Shown here one piece after another: positions 32,434 through 43,561 of a stretch of 64,000 nt of DNA. The stretch lies in NCBI GenBank assembly GCA_907165275.2, contig OU015650.1, positions 13,112,001 to 13,176,000 on the forward strand. The letters are read 5' to 3'. The DNA is from Zygaena filipendulae. Lineage: Eukaryota; Arthropoda; Insecta; Lepidoptera; Zygaenidae. Numbering within the stretch: position 1 is the stretch's first letter; every line of letters starts with the position of its first letter. A model generated the notes under the pieces. It saw only the letters and a program-made list of their open reading frames with translations, was not told the DNA's origin and made no database searches. Position numbers and translations under genes: made by a program.

Positions 32434-32543
32434 CTTCTTCGTCTACGCTGTCGCTTCTATAATTATGTTTTCCCTTACTTCTAATTTGTTCTTAGAACTA
32501 CTTAATAAGGCCAATCGATAAGGCGAGTACCAGAAAAACAGTC
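32434..32543 (-). promoter_or_regulatory. 110-bp NUDT19-fray gap
   Basis: It must hold the NUDT19 3' UTR and the fray leader or promoter. On the minus strand I see no AATAAA or ATTAAA. An ATG-free leader precedes the fray start. Confidence 0.45.
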
Positions 32544-35500
32544 TTAAAACTCAAACAGTATCACTCTGTCGCCCATATTCAGATGATTGTTGGTCGGTTT
32601 GAAGTTTTTCAAGATGAATTGTGCACCAGGGCCAGCTCTCTCGAGTCTGTGCAGTGTTTGACTTATCTCTCTTAGCTCAGCTGCCGTCTTGTTTTGTAAG
32701 TGAAATACGTCGTTTATGTAATCTACTTTTGCAGGATAAAGGCTGTCACCTGTAAAAACAATAAATAATATTTTAAAACTGCGCGGTGGTGGGCACACAT
32801 GCTATAACATGAAATAGTCAATCATTATATTTTGTTTATGGTAAAATATACGAATTTATAATCTATATCTTCTTAATAAATAAAAATGAATGTTTGTTTG
32901 TCTATACGTTCCCAAACCATTCATCCGATTGTGATGAAACTTTGGGGAGTTGTTCTGCCTGCGTCCGTAAAGGTTCCCGATATAAAAAGTTGCTGCGGGA
33001 ATTCCGAAACTCACGCGAGTGAAACCGCGGGCACCAGCTAGTCCTACTAATATTATAAACGCGAAAGTTTGTAAGAATGTATGGATGGATGGATGTTTGG
33101 ATGGAAGAGTAACTTTCGCACAAAAACTACTGAATGGATTTAAATGAAACTTTACAATAATATAGCTTATACATCAGATTAACACATAGGGTACTTTTTA
33201 TCCCGGAATTCCCGCGGGAACTCTGAAATTAACGCGTGTGAAACCGCGGGGCACAACTAGTATTAGATAAAAATGAATCTCTATGTCCCTGGTCACTGCA
33301 TCACGCGTGAACGGGTGGACCGATCGCTATTAAGTTTTGCATACACGTTGCCAGGGGTACAGAGAAGGGCAGGGCAAGGGTATAGGGTACTTTTATCCCG
33401 GAATTGCCGCGGGAACTCCAAAATTACCGCGGGTGAAATCGCAGGGAATAGCTAGTCAATTAAATCTCAATAATGGTATGTCTGCATGAATGACTAAATA
33501 GGAATAAACGAAAATATAAAATGTTGAACCAATGAAAAATGTTCTATACAATATGATGCCTTTTATCTCGGTAAAAAGAACTATTACACTTTAAGCACCA
33601 GATGACGCGACGAATAATATAAATACAAAGGTTGTGTTACTAGTGTATTTACTATGGGAGTGTAAAGTCAAGGAGAACCATCTCTGTGTATGAAAAGTAT
33701 CCGTCGAGAAGCATCAAATTGTGGTAGCGCTACGGTAGCAAAAGATGAATTTTAAAGATCGCGCCAAAAAATATTATAGTAGGATAGACAATTGAACAAG
33801 AAAGGTATTACCACCTCCCTACTGAAGCGATTAACGCACATAAACAGATCAATTTAACAATAGTCTGGACAGACATTTGCATAGTAAAGCATATATACAT
33901 AATGAACAGGAGATCAGAAAGCAATAATTAACTGAAGCAACACAAGTGTTCATATAGGCGTATCAGCGAAATTTGCTAGTCTATAAATAATATTAAATGT
34001 TTCAACTCCGCAAACTTAACTCCGCTTATAACTGCTAAATAAATTCAGATCATTCACTCTTGCTATACTAACACTAGTAAGTGTGCGTCCGAAATGTCAG
34101 ACTTTCGTTTGGCACATTATTAAATACTCTAAGAAGTGCCTTTTCACACGTTTAGCATATAATTATTAAAACCTCTTCCAGCGCTGAAAATTGCAGTAGT
34201 CAAAGCCGAAAAATCTTTTTAAATGTATACCTATGCAAGTTTGAACAAGTGAGAATCAATTGATTACCAGGCTGAAGGTGTATTGTTCCATCCTTGGCAT
34301 GCACAATGACCGGGTACTGCAGCTCATCACCGCAGCACCGTCGGTTCTGTGCGAAGTCAACCACCGAGTGTACGTCTGTCAGAGCGGCCAGCCGGCTGAG
34401 CTCGTACGCCTGCGGCGGCGGCAACTTTACCTCCTTGTCACGGCTTCTTTTCAGTATATCCAAAGGACTCGCCCACTGGAAACAATTTAATTTTTTGACA
34501 CACCAACAGCATATCACATAGTGTTAATATTTGTTAATTATTTACATTATTTAAGATGGTACACAATTACAAGTAACAAATGAGAAAAAACATAAATATA
34601 AATTAAAGAAAAAACTTGGGTACACAAGATAAAACGAAATTATTTAAAAGCTCTAAAAGCTCGTTCTATCCTGTCCACCCTTTGCTTTAGGAACTTTAAT
34701 ACTCATAAGTTTTGCCTAGTAATGATTCATATTCAAATTATTACTTCCTGTAATTTATCTATACATATGTTTAGTGTACAAAAAATTTTCAGTTTAAAAT
34801 AGACTTAAAATTTTACCTAAACATATTTATAGAAATATAAAAAATTGCTGACCCCTGCGGTTTCACTCACGGTAATTTCGGAGTTCCCGCGGGAATTCCG
34901 GGATATAAAGTACCCTATGTCACTCAGGATCACTGTAGCTACTTATAAGAATTTTTAAAATCGGTTCTGTGGATCCAGAGATTACCCCCTACAACCTCAC
35001 AAACTCACAAACTTTTGCTCTTTATAAAATTAATATAGAAGACAGAGCCAACATAAATAGTGTTACCTATATTATGTTTACTTAGACTCAATGATAACTC
35101 ACAAAATAAATAGTATAGGATCCCGCTATACAACGACCTTCACCGAGATGCTTATTTAATGAGACGTATTTTTTATGTTATTAAATATGCCAATAAATAT
35201 ATCCTATATGGGTTGCCTAACAAATTTCAGTCCAGAGTATTTTTAATTAATAATTTAAAAATTTTTTTTTTTTAAACATTGCACCGGTGTGATTATTAAA
35301 TAAATTTGATACCAATCGAAAGTTTGAAGCCCTTAGAATATGCAAACGTTAGGTTGCCTATTTTTTTCCGGTCACAACCACGGGTTGCCAGGTGTAAACA
35401 GGTAAATCTATACCTACTAGCATTTTGCAACGGTCTGATTATTGAATCAAACTTAGATAAAATGAAAGATTATTTCATAAGGAACACGGTGGTATAGGGT

Positions 35501-38463
35501 TGCCTGCGAAAAATCAGTCCCGAATTACGGTTGTCGAATTTTAAATAATAAAATATCGCTGCGAGTGAATGCGCACTCTCCTTCTTTAAATGGGCGGACT
35601 TTAAACAGCTGCTCCGCTGCGTCCTTTTCTACCGCATGGGATGGTTGGTCTGGGACCTCTCTCTCACACACATTCACTCGCAGCGATATTTTATTATTTA
35701 AAATTCGACAACCGTAATTCGGGACTGATTTTTCGCAGGCAACCCTATACCACCGTGTTCCTTATGAAATAATCTTTCATTTTATCTAAGTTTGATTCAA
35801 TAATCAGACCGTTGCAAAATGCTAGTAGGTATAGATTTACCTGTTTACACCTGGCAACCCGTGGTTGTGACCGGAAAAAAATAGGCAACCTAACGTTTGC
35901 ATATTCTAAGGGCTTCAAACTTTCGATTGGTATCAAATTTATTTAATAATCACACCGGTGCAATGTTTAAAAAAAAAAAAAATTTAAATTATTAATTAAA
36001 AATACTTTGGACTGAAATTTGTTAGGCAATCCATATAGGATATATTTATTGGCATATTTAATAACATAAAAAATACGTCTCATTAAATAAGCATCTCGGT
36101 GAAGGTCGTTGTATAGCGGGATCTTAGACTAAAACAGTCCTCACCTCTGTTTTTGTAACTTCAGAGTTGCCTTCTATGACTGGTTTAGTTTCAAGTGCTG
36201 TTATAAAGAAAGCAGTGTCAAATCTTTTCTTGAAATTGGTTGGTGTCAGCCAGTTACTCCAATACCTCAGAGCCCATATATCTGGATAGCACTTGTACTC
36301 TTTGCAAAGATTCAAAAAGTTCTCTGGATTATTACTTATCTGTAATGCAAAATGTTTTGAAATGTGCAAAATTATCACGCTGGCAACTTAACTTTAATAT
36401 ATTACGCATCAGTAATATCAGATAAAATCACAGCAAAGCATAGCCAGGTTAAGCTAGTATTATTTTATAATTAATATCAATAATCCCTACTAATATTATA
36501 AATGTGAAAGTAACTCTGTCTGTCTGTTTGTTGCGCTTTCACTCCCTTAAAGGCTCTACCGATCATCATGATATTTTGCATACACATTGTCGGGGGAACA
36601 GAGAAGGACATGGGGTACTTTTTGCTCCAGAATTCTCGCGAGGACTTCGAAATTAACGCGGGTGAAGACGCAGGGAACAGCTATTATTCTATTGTGAACT
36701 ATGCGGCTGCTCTATGGAAACACAAAGCAACTCAACTTTTTTCAAAATGAGTTTTTTTTTGTATTTTAACCGCTTTTCACACTTAACAGACATTGCTACA
36801 TACTCACAATCATCAAAAAGGCTATAGTCTTAGAAAAATTTAAATTAAGAAAATCATTAAACTATGTAAGATTTGTTATAAATAATGTGATTTCTGGTTA
36901 TATGCTCCTCCTGTAAAACTTATTCAGCTGCAATTACTTTGTTTTATCATAGCGTAGGGCAGTCAAGTGGTGGATAAGGTCATTATCAACTAATGGAATG
37001 GAGGATGTGATGGCTATAGCTATATAAAAAAAAAAAATTTGCATTTGGACGCAGATAAGCAATAACATGTTAATCCACAAAATTAAGTTACCTATTCAGA
37101 ACGATTTATTGAGAGTTAGGGAACGTTTTTTAACTATTTGTTTACCTTATTACATTGTTTAAGTATGTAACTTAATATTGAACATAAAAAATATTGACAT
37201 AAAATGGTACTATAATTTTAAAACACGATTTACTCAAAATTTCTCCAGTGTGCGTTAACACACTATTGCTTATCTATGTCTATTTATTATATCGTCGCTG
37301 CGCGTGCGATTTTTTCTTCCTCCTGTCAAAACGCAAATACGCGGTCTTTACAAGTTGCTCTTACGCGGATTCGCACACGCAGCGACGATATATTATAAAT
37401 GGACGCAGATAAGCAATTACATGTTAACCCACAAAACTAAGTTATTGATTCAGAACGATTTATTGAGAGTTAGTGAACGTTTTTTAATTATGTGTTTACC
37501 TTATTACATTGCTTAATTATGTAACTAAATATTGAACATAAAAAATGTTGACACAAAATGGCGGTCCTACTTTTAAAACACGATTTACTCAAAATTTCTC
37601 CAGTGTGGGTTAACACACTATTGCTTATCTATGTCCAAATAAAAAACGAGTAAAGGAAAATATTGTGAGAAAACAACACACTTAAACATTTTGAAAGTTA
37701 GTGTGATGTGCACCAATCTACACTAGGCTTGTATGGTAGTTAGTTAGTTTATTTTATTTCGTACTATCAGTGTTAACAAAATGTCAAGTACACTAAGACA
37801 TATTATACCTCACACAGCTTTTTTATTAGGGTATGCCTGTGCCCCAGCAGCGGGACATTAAAAAGGCATTAAATTAGGATATTATAACTTCAGGATATTT
37901 TTTCCCACCTTTTTTCTCCAGTAAGTGGAATCTACATCAGTGATGACACTGGCCCACTTGTTGATTTTAGTTCCACTGTGTTCACAACTGCAAATTAGTA
38001 CACCCAGCTCTTCAAATGTTTCCCTTATAGCTGTGATTCTCAATGAAATATGCCTGTAAAAATTGACAATATAATGTGTCTAATTGCTCAAGGTGGCTAA
38101 TTACTCAAGTAAAATTTATAATTCTAATAAATAATGATAAATATCAAACCTTATTGGATTTTCTTGAAATATTGGTGTTGTAGGAGCTCCAGGTCGATTG
38201 TAAGCATTAAAGTGTTGCTGACTGTATCCAAACAACTCAAAGAGGCTCAACCAGCGCTCGCTGCCGTCAGCTGGTTCGCTGACTCCCCCAGGGAACACGG
38301 CTGTGTTTCTGAACGTGGCTTTGTCCGTTCTAGTCTGTAATAAGACGTCGTAATCACCTGAATTATGAGTGGTAGATCCAGTTTCACTTTGCTGCTTTGC
38401 GAGCAATATTAACGAGGCTGAATCACGCCAAATCTTATTCCGTACGATGTAGCTCATTTTCAT
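32544..38463 (-). CDS. Nudt19: NUDT19-type Nudix hydrolase (acyl-CoA/CoA diphosphatase), 5 exons
   Basis: Exons on the minus strand: 38463-38150, 38053-37909, 36339-36145, 34475-34268, 32749-32544; 1,068 nt, 355 residues, GT-AG junctions with matching phases. Residues 41-60 carry LLQTR...AVFPGG; the catalytic Nudix core RETFEELG is at 115-122, separated from FPGG by an insertion as in mammalian NUDT19. Further family blocks are PDIWALRYWSNWLTP (172-186), FDTAFF (193-198), LPPPQ (236-240) and HLQPGD. The family hydrolyses CoA and acyl-CoA to phosphopantetheine and 3',5'-ADP. Mouse and human members end in a peroxisomal signal; this one ends FEF, so peroxisomal import by PTS1 is unlikely. ATG at 38457 is an alternative start. 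Introns 2-4 are filled with repeats. Confidence 0.92.
32862..33042 (+). mobile_element. Helitron-like repeat, first of a head-to-tail trio (NUDT19 intron 4)
   Basis: Diverged 5' part; 3' end with CACGCGAGTGAAACCGCGGG and CTAG at 33039-33042. Confidence 0.6.
33043..33260 (+). mobile_element. Helitron-like repeat, second of the trio
   Basis: Begins TCCTACTAATATTATAAACG exactly at the previous CTAG end and finishes CCGCGGGGCACAACTAG at 33260. Confidence 0.7.
33263..33455 (+). mobile_element. Helitron-like repeat, third of the trio
   Basis: Ends GCGGGTGAAATCGCAGGG and CTAG at 33452-33455. Its 5' end resembles the first unit (ATAAAAATGAAT). Confidence 0.6.
34853..35035 (-). mobile_element. Helitron-like fragment in NUDT19 intron 3
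   Basis: CCCTGCGGTTTCACTCACGG stem, perfect AATTCCGGGATATAAAGTACC core, and a distal CCCCCTACAACCTCACAAAC part shared with 16424-16600. Confidence 0.55.
35119..35571. repeat. Left arm of a 453-bp inverted repeat
   Basis: GATCCCGCTATACAACGACC to GCTGCGAGTGAATG. It pairs with 35671-36123 without any indel: every position sums with its partner to 71,242. I noticed only a few mismatches. The 63-codon frame inside (35306-35497) recurs on the other strand solely because of the symmetry. Confidence 0.95.
35671..36123. repeat. Right arm of the 453-bp inverted repeat
   Basis: Reverse complement of 35119-35571 across a 99-bp loop. It ends 21 nt from the splice donor of NUDT19 exon 3. CTTAGACT at 36123-36130 also occurs at 35081-35088, a possible target duplication. 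Confidence 0.95.
36484..36684 (+). mobile_element. Helitron-like repeat in NUDT19 intron 2
   Basis: TCCCTACTAATATTATAAATG start, (CTGT)n run, GATCATCATGATATTTTGCA block and GCGGGTGAAGACGCAGGG stem. The terminal CTAG is mutated to CTAT. Confidence 0.65.
37044..37281. mobile_element. MITE family B, copy 1 (NUDT19 intron 2)
   Basis: TTGGACGCAGATAAGCAATA at the left is mirrored by ATTGCTTATCTATGTC at the right. The interior AGAACGATTTATTGAGAG...CACGATTTACTCAAAATTTC is shared with the next copy and with 41114-41345. Confidence 0.75.
37282..37398. repeat. Hairpin between two MITE copies
   Basis: ATATCGTCGCTGCGCGTGCG (about 37289) is mirrored by CGCACACGCAGCGACGATAT (about 37371), spacer about 60 bp. 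Confidence 0.65.
37399..37638. mobile_element. MITE family B, copy 2 (NUDT19 intron 2)
   Basis: ATGGACGCAGATAAGCAATT to GCTTATCTATGTCCA, same orientation and nearly the same interior as copy 1. Confidence 0.75.
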
Positions 38464-38730
38464 CACATCACATATATTTTTATCTACGTAAATAAAAATG
38501 AAGGTTAAGTACAGGTTATATCGTACAAGGTAATGCTTACGTTTACGTTTTGCTTAGTCTAAAAAAACTAGACATAAAGTAAGTTTATATGCATATCATG
38601 TAAAATAATTGTTTTCTTATCAGAATCCGAACTGAGATAATAGATAGATACTTTACCAACCTAAAGTTTTTACTTGAGAATAATAATTTTTTTAAAACAT
38701 TAAATTGATTGACGTTCTGACGTTGACGTT
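38464..38730 (-). promoter_or_regulatory. NUDT19 upstream region
   Basis: AT-rich sequence ending against a SINE-like copy; GACGTTCTGACGTTGACG (about 38711) holds GACGT repeats. No TATA box found. Confidence 0.35.
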
Positions 38731-38912
38731 TGATTTTTTTTTAGGTGTTTACCCCTCTCGGGGAAGGCAGAAGGAAACTTAGTCCATATAGCCAATTCAT
38801 TAGTATTTTTCTTCTGAAGTTATTTACATCGAAATGAATTGGTGAGATGCATTTCAATGCTTTACCAGAACTTTTGGCAGCAAATCTTCACAGTTGAACC
38901 TTAATAGTGTTT
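38731..38912 (-). mobile_element. SINE-like copy C, related to 5745-6074
   Basis: On the minus strand it contains the CGATGTAAATAACTTCAG, GAATTGGCTATATGGACTAAG and TTTCCTTCTGCC blocks of copy B and ends at a poly(A) run (plus-strand T run near 38730). Confidence 0.6.
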
Positions 38913-39018
38913 TCGGTACGGCTTTCACTCGTCAACAACCGGTTTGGTGACTGCAGGCACAAATTAACTAGACTTATGTCTTGCAGGTGGCCGATTGGAA
39001 CATGATTACATTCCTACG

Positions 39019-39085
39019 TTCCCGTAGACAGGAATATTCTTCTGAGACAGGCTCAGAAGAATACAGGAATCTTTGTCTACGCTAC
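39019..39085. repeat. Short inverted repeat
   Basis: TATTCTTCTGAG and CTCAGAAGAATA form a tight hairpin. Flanking GTAGACAGGAAT and AGGAATCTTTGTCTAC extend it loosely. Confidence 0.5.
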
Positions 39086-39089
39086 GTTC

Positions 39090-40370
39090 CATTCTCAACT
39101 TGACATTTGAATACACAGATTAAAGAGTTTTACTTTACTTTTTACAAAGCTCAAACCGCCAGTCTAATTTTTTTTTCACTCACCTTTGAGGAAGACGAAC
39201 GAAACACAATCTACACCGTCATACGTTTTTATTATTATCACAGATAATGTTTATCATCTACAAAATACGGTCCATGAAGTTTTTTACCTTCAAATGCATA
39301 CCTAGGTGAGATCTTTTTCAATGTTTTAATGTATCTTTTGGAAGCAACTGGAAGCAACTAGACCTCGTCATAGTTCTTCAATGAGACGTACAGGAGGTTG
39401 TATATTAAATCAACAATTTTTCGACGAACGCCCAATTAGAATTTATCTCATTGTTTCCACGTAGTGATTACCTTCTCTCTGATTGTTTCCACACACTAAG
39501 GACACAATATTTCATGAATCTCGTTTTCTTTGTAGAATTTCACATACCTAATAGGTAACATTTTTTAAATCTATATTCAACTATGCTAATAATAATAAAG
39601 ATAAAAATAAATTAAATACATTTATTTTACCTGAAGCTGGTTAAATGTGTGTACCTATATTAAACGCGAAAGTCCATATGAAGAAGAAGAAGAGGAGATT
39701 GACCAGCCCCGGTGTGACCCACGCTCTAGTCATTCCTATAAAGATTAAAAAGATAATTTCTAGTGAAAAGGGTTTCCGTGGCAATTCAATGCAGCAATTA
39801 AGCAATTTTATTATCTTTGGCAGCCTGCGATCAACACCTGTACATTACAATCTGTATTGCGAGTAAAATCTGTAGGTATTATAGTTCAGGTTCAAGTTTG
39901 TGAGTGCATCTTTGAAATAGACGGAACCTACAATAATAATCAATTACTACCCCCTTTTGCACGCAATTGCACCAATGCGTGCCCCCAAGAAAGTTAAAGG
40001 AGACAGCGGGATTCAGCTTAAAGGATTCCTTTATTGCCTCCTCTATCGCCTCCTTTATTGCCTGATATTGATCGAATCGAATGTTAGAGCACTAAAGTGT
40101 AGGTCGAAAATCCCACTTGACAGGGCCGCATTAAAATCAACGTAGACCTACTTCGCTTCATCCCATCCTTGCATTCCGATAATGGGTAGATACACCGAGC
40201 CCTCGCCGCCGTGACCAAATAGCTAAATTGCTCACGGCGCGTCATCATCAAAAGTTTAACATCCACTTTGATACAGGTAGAACTACATATTTTTGTTAGC
40301 ACATAGGAATCAATTTAATCAACATTGAATACTGTCGCCTGTCGCCAACTGTATCTTTTAATTAAGGCGC
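39090..40370. other. Intergenic DNA with no supported gene
   Basis: AT-rich, with one CGCGAAAGTCCATATGAAG scrap near 39664 that also occurs near 18190. Confidence 0.4.
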
Positions 40371-40549
40371 CACGTCCACTGATTCAGAAATAGACGCCGC
40401 GATGGAAAATGTAGGCTATTTTAAAAACTACGTAATAACACTTCAGTTTGGCAAAGTTCACTTTATTGTTTTGGAAAACTCTATTGTGAGGGCGTTAAAG
40501 GAAAAATTTGCACGTTGAGAGTGTATCAAGTGGGGAATGTTTATGTTTT

Positions 40550-40735
40550 CCTTGTGCTGATGGTGCGCGCAACAAGTGCGGCGCAGGTGGAGGGGGTTGG
40601 GGTGATGAGGCGGCTGCGCGAGGGGCGAGGGGGTCGTTCATTGATCAGGCGCGGGGCGGCGCCTGTTGCTCGGCCCAGGCACCCACCCCCCCGTGCTCCA
40701 CTGACTGACCTATGCTACTGTGCCATCCCGCCAAC
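40550..40735. promoter_or_regulatory. GC-rich island, function unknown
   Basis: Sharp local rise in GC (GTGCGGCGCAGG..., GGCGCGGGGCGGCGCC) within AT-rich DNA. Several overlapping frames are open but none resembles a known protein. It could be a promoter or untranslated exon on either strand. Confidence 0.3.
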
Positions 40736-41113
40736 AAATTTACTCCTGAGTCGTCGTGGAGTCCTGATTGTATTGTGAAAATGTCTCAATTTACGTCCAC
40801 ATCTCTCACAAATAATGCAACTTGTAAGGAAAAAGTTATTGGTGTAAGGCATACGTTCGTTCTTGGGGACGTACAGTCAACATCGAAATAAACGTATTGT
40901 TGCTGTAAAGCGTTTAAATTGTTTTTGCCGAATTTCGTTTAAACAGTCCAATTTTGATCAAGTCTACTTTCAGTTTAATCCCTCTCTGTTCAATAATTTC
41001 TTTCGCAAACACTTCAAGAAGTGTTGGCTAAATAAAGTTAGGTAGGCACCTACTTGGGGCTCGAGTTCTTGCCCAGTTTGCTAGTTAGTATTAACTGTAG
41101 GCAAAATTGTTAT

Positions 41114-41345
41114 TTGGACATAGATAAGCAATAGTGTGTTAACCCACACTGGAGAAATTTTGAGTAAATCGTGTTTTAAAATTATAGCGCCATTTTCTGT
41201 CAACATTTTTTATTTTCAACATTTAGTTACATAAAATGTAATAAGGTAAACACATAAATAAAAAACGTTCCCTAACTCTCAATAAATCGTTCTGAATAGG
41301 TAACTTAATTTTGTGGGTTAACATGTTATTGCTTATCTGCGTCCA
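41114..41345. mobile_element. MITE family B, copy 3
   Basis: Inverse orientation relative to the NUDT19 intron copies: TTTGGACATAGATAAGCAAT to ATTGCTTATCTGCGTCCA. Confidence 0.75.
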
Positions 41346-41383
41346 TTTATTTTTAAAATATTTACTAAAACTTTTTATTCATT

Positions 41384-41650
41384 CAACGTGTTAATGAATT
41401 GACTGAAAACTAGAAAGTAGTTTGTTCAGAATCGACTTCCGAATCGATCGCACCATTTTTTAATATTTTGTAGATTATTTTTTTTTTACTAGCCCATGTC
41501 TAAATTATTTATAATATAATATTGGGCGCGTACGCCGCCCGTAGCAAAAAAATTTAATCGGTCATTGACACGTAGGCGAGAGCGTAGTGCATGAAATTTA
41601 TTTTTTTATATGGGGTGTATCAGGTTTTTAGTCAATTCATTAACACGTTG
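41384..41650. mobile_element. MITE family C, copy 1 (267 bp)
   Basis: Terminal inverted repeats of about 25 bp: CAACGTGTTAATGAATTGAC and GTCAATTCATTAACACGTTG. The interior GGGCGCGTACGCCGCCCG is shared with 49990-50321. Confidence 0.8.
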
Positions 41651-42009
41651 TATATGTATATACTTATATATTACCTTCGTATATATTAGTTACTCACTGT
41701 GCTCCGCGGTTTCACCCGCATGAGTTACGGATTTACTTCTTGAACCTGCCCTGAACTTCTACAAATATTTCAAGAGCAGGGTGAATAGAGCAGTGGCATC
41801 GGATCCGTGCAGACGTCGTTTGGAAATAAACGGTGTCTTTTGGTTCCAGCCTACATTTCTACCTTGGCACGTCTGGCACGCTCAATGTCTGTAGGTACAG
41901 TTTGTCAAATTAGAGCAGAAAATAATGGAGACGTCACTGTGCTGTTGATATGGCCGAACTTTTAATTGTTTTATTCATTCTATCACTTTAAGCGCTATCA
42001 ACTACAGTT

Positions 42010-42515
42010 TTTTAACCGACTTCCAAAATGGAGGAGGTTATGCATTCGATTGTATGTATGTTTTTATTTTTTCTTTTTTGTATGTACACCGATTACGATT
42101 GGACAGATTTCGATTATTTTTTTTGTTTGAAAGGGTCTAGTCCCAATTAGGTCCCATTGCCACCAAGTCGCGATCTGATGATGGGATCTTGGAGAAATCG
42201 AGGGAACTCTTCAAAAATTTTAGGCACACCTAAACTAAAAAACTGAAAATAACAAAATACCGATCTAATCCAACAGACAAAAATACACGTAATACTATTA
42301 TTGGTTTGTGATACCACTTTTCGATATGAAGTCGGTGACAAGCCAAGTATGGAGTAGGTAGATGGGCTAAGTCCACTCCCGCCACGAGCTCGTTATGAGC
42401 TGTACAGTGTACAACCCGAGTGGGCAGACGTAAGCGGGCTTGGCACCGAATTCAAATCGAAAAGCGGTAGCACAAACCAATAATAGTATGACGTGTATTT
42501 TTGTCTGTTGGATTA
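42010..42515. mobile_element. LINE-tail fragment, family of 24618-25880
   Basis: AACCGACTTCCAAAATGGAG start, GGTCCCATTGCCACCAAGTC and GGGATCTTGGAGAAATCGAG blocks. An inner inverted pair is formed by ACACGTAATACTATTATTGG and its complement. Confidence 0.6.
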
Positions 42516-42559
42516 GATCGCATTCGCATGTGGGTTTCGCATTTCGTTGGTAATGAAGA

Positions 42560-43370
42560 TAAACGTTTAGGTCTATTATTCATGTTATTATTATTATTAT
42601 TCATTTATAAACCTTAAATTTAGATTTTTTATAGTATAAATTTACAAAATAATAAATATTATAAAAAACCTAAACCTAGCAATAATTTAATTTAATTTAC
42701 CACTTATTATTATTATTATTCATGTCGGATGTTCATTCTTCGTAAACTAACTGTATAGGTATTATAGAGATTTTATTGTAACAATCGCAAATGGCGATCC
42801 TTTTTTCAAATTTTACATTACCTATCCTTACACTCTGTATAAATTTATATCTAACCTGTGGATTACACAGGAGAACAAATATAAATGGATTCAATTGTGG
42901 ATTATTAATCCATTGATCTTCCGGTCGAGTGTAGTTGTGGATCTGGAAGTGGACGGTCAAATTGCGACTGTTTGCCGTGCAAGGCTTATACATTTATGCA
43001 TAACGCCTCAGACTCCAGAGGGGCAGCCGGCTTATGTGGGCTTAGCAATTTATAACTCAATTAATATTAACCTCCCTTCGGTATTAATACGAATTGCAAT
43101 GAGGGGCATTCGCGGACGTACCCACGCGCCCCCGGGATACGTTATATTGATGACTCAACTGGTTTTTAATAGGTAACGGTCGAGCTTTTTGAATTAAAAT
43201 ACGTTTAATATACTCGTGATGTTATTGCTACATTAAATTTTATTTATGATCGGTAAAAAATTATACTGGCATATTTTTTAATGACCCGATTTACAATAAT
43301 TGTATTGATCATACTTTGTATTTTGGACTCGGATGCTGTTAGATCCAGCTGCATACTTAATACTTATAGC
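42560..43370. other. Intergenic DNA with an unidentified semi-open segment
   Basis: (TTA)n runs frame 42580-42720. From about 42730 to 43176 both strands have open frames of 86-93 codons with no family resemblance; possibly an eroded mobile element. Confidence 0.3.
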
Positions 43371-43389
43371 ATGGACCATACACAGCTAC

Positions 43390-43530
43390 CTACTGGCTGT
43401 TTCCCTTGATTTCACCCGCGTTAATTTAGGAGTTCCCGCAGGAGTTTCGGGATTAAAAGATCCCTTTATCCTTTACTGTATACCCGGCGATGTAATGACA
43501 TAATCGGTCGAATAGTTAAAGCATAAACAT
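43390..43530 (-). mobile_element. Helitron-like fragment
   Basis: GATTTCACCCGCGTTAATTT and GAGTTCCCGCAGGAGTTTCG blocks followed by a short tail. Confidence 0.5.
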
Positions 43531-43561
43531 TATATTATTATAATAATAGTTAGTTGGAACT

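Noticed and set aside
31042..32484. 480-codon open frame on the plus strand opposite fray, and a 481-codon minus-strand frame
   Set aside because: Both are shadows of a very GC-rich CDS; the translations are Arg/Ala/His-rich and resemble no family, while the fray frame carries every kinase motif.
35306..35936. Two identical 63-residue ORFs on opposite strands
   Set aside because: They are the two arms of the large palindrome; identity follows from symmetry, with no codon or family evidence for a protein.
42733..43176. Overlapping 86- and 93-codon ORFs on both strands
   Set aside because: No recognisable domain, splice context or conserved motif; kept only as an unidentified segment.
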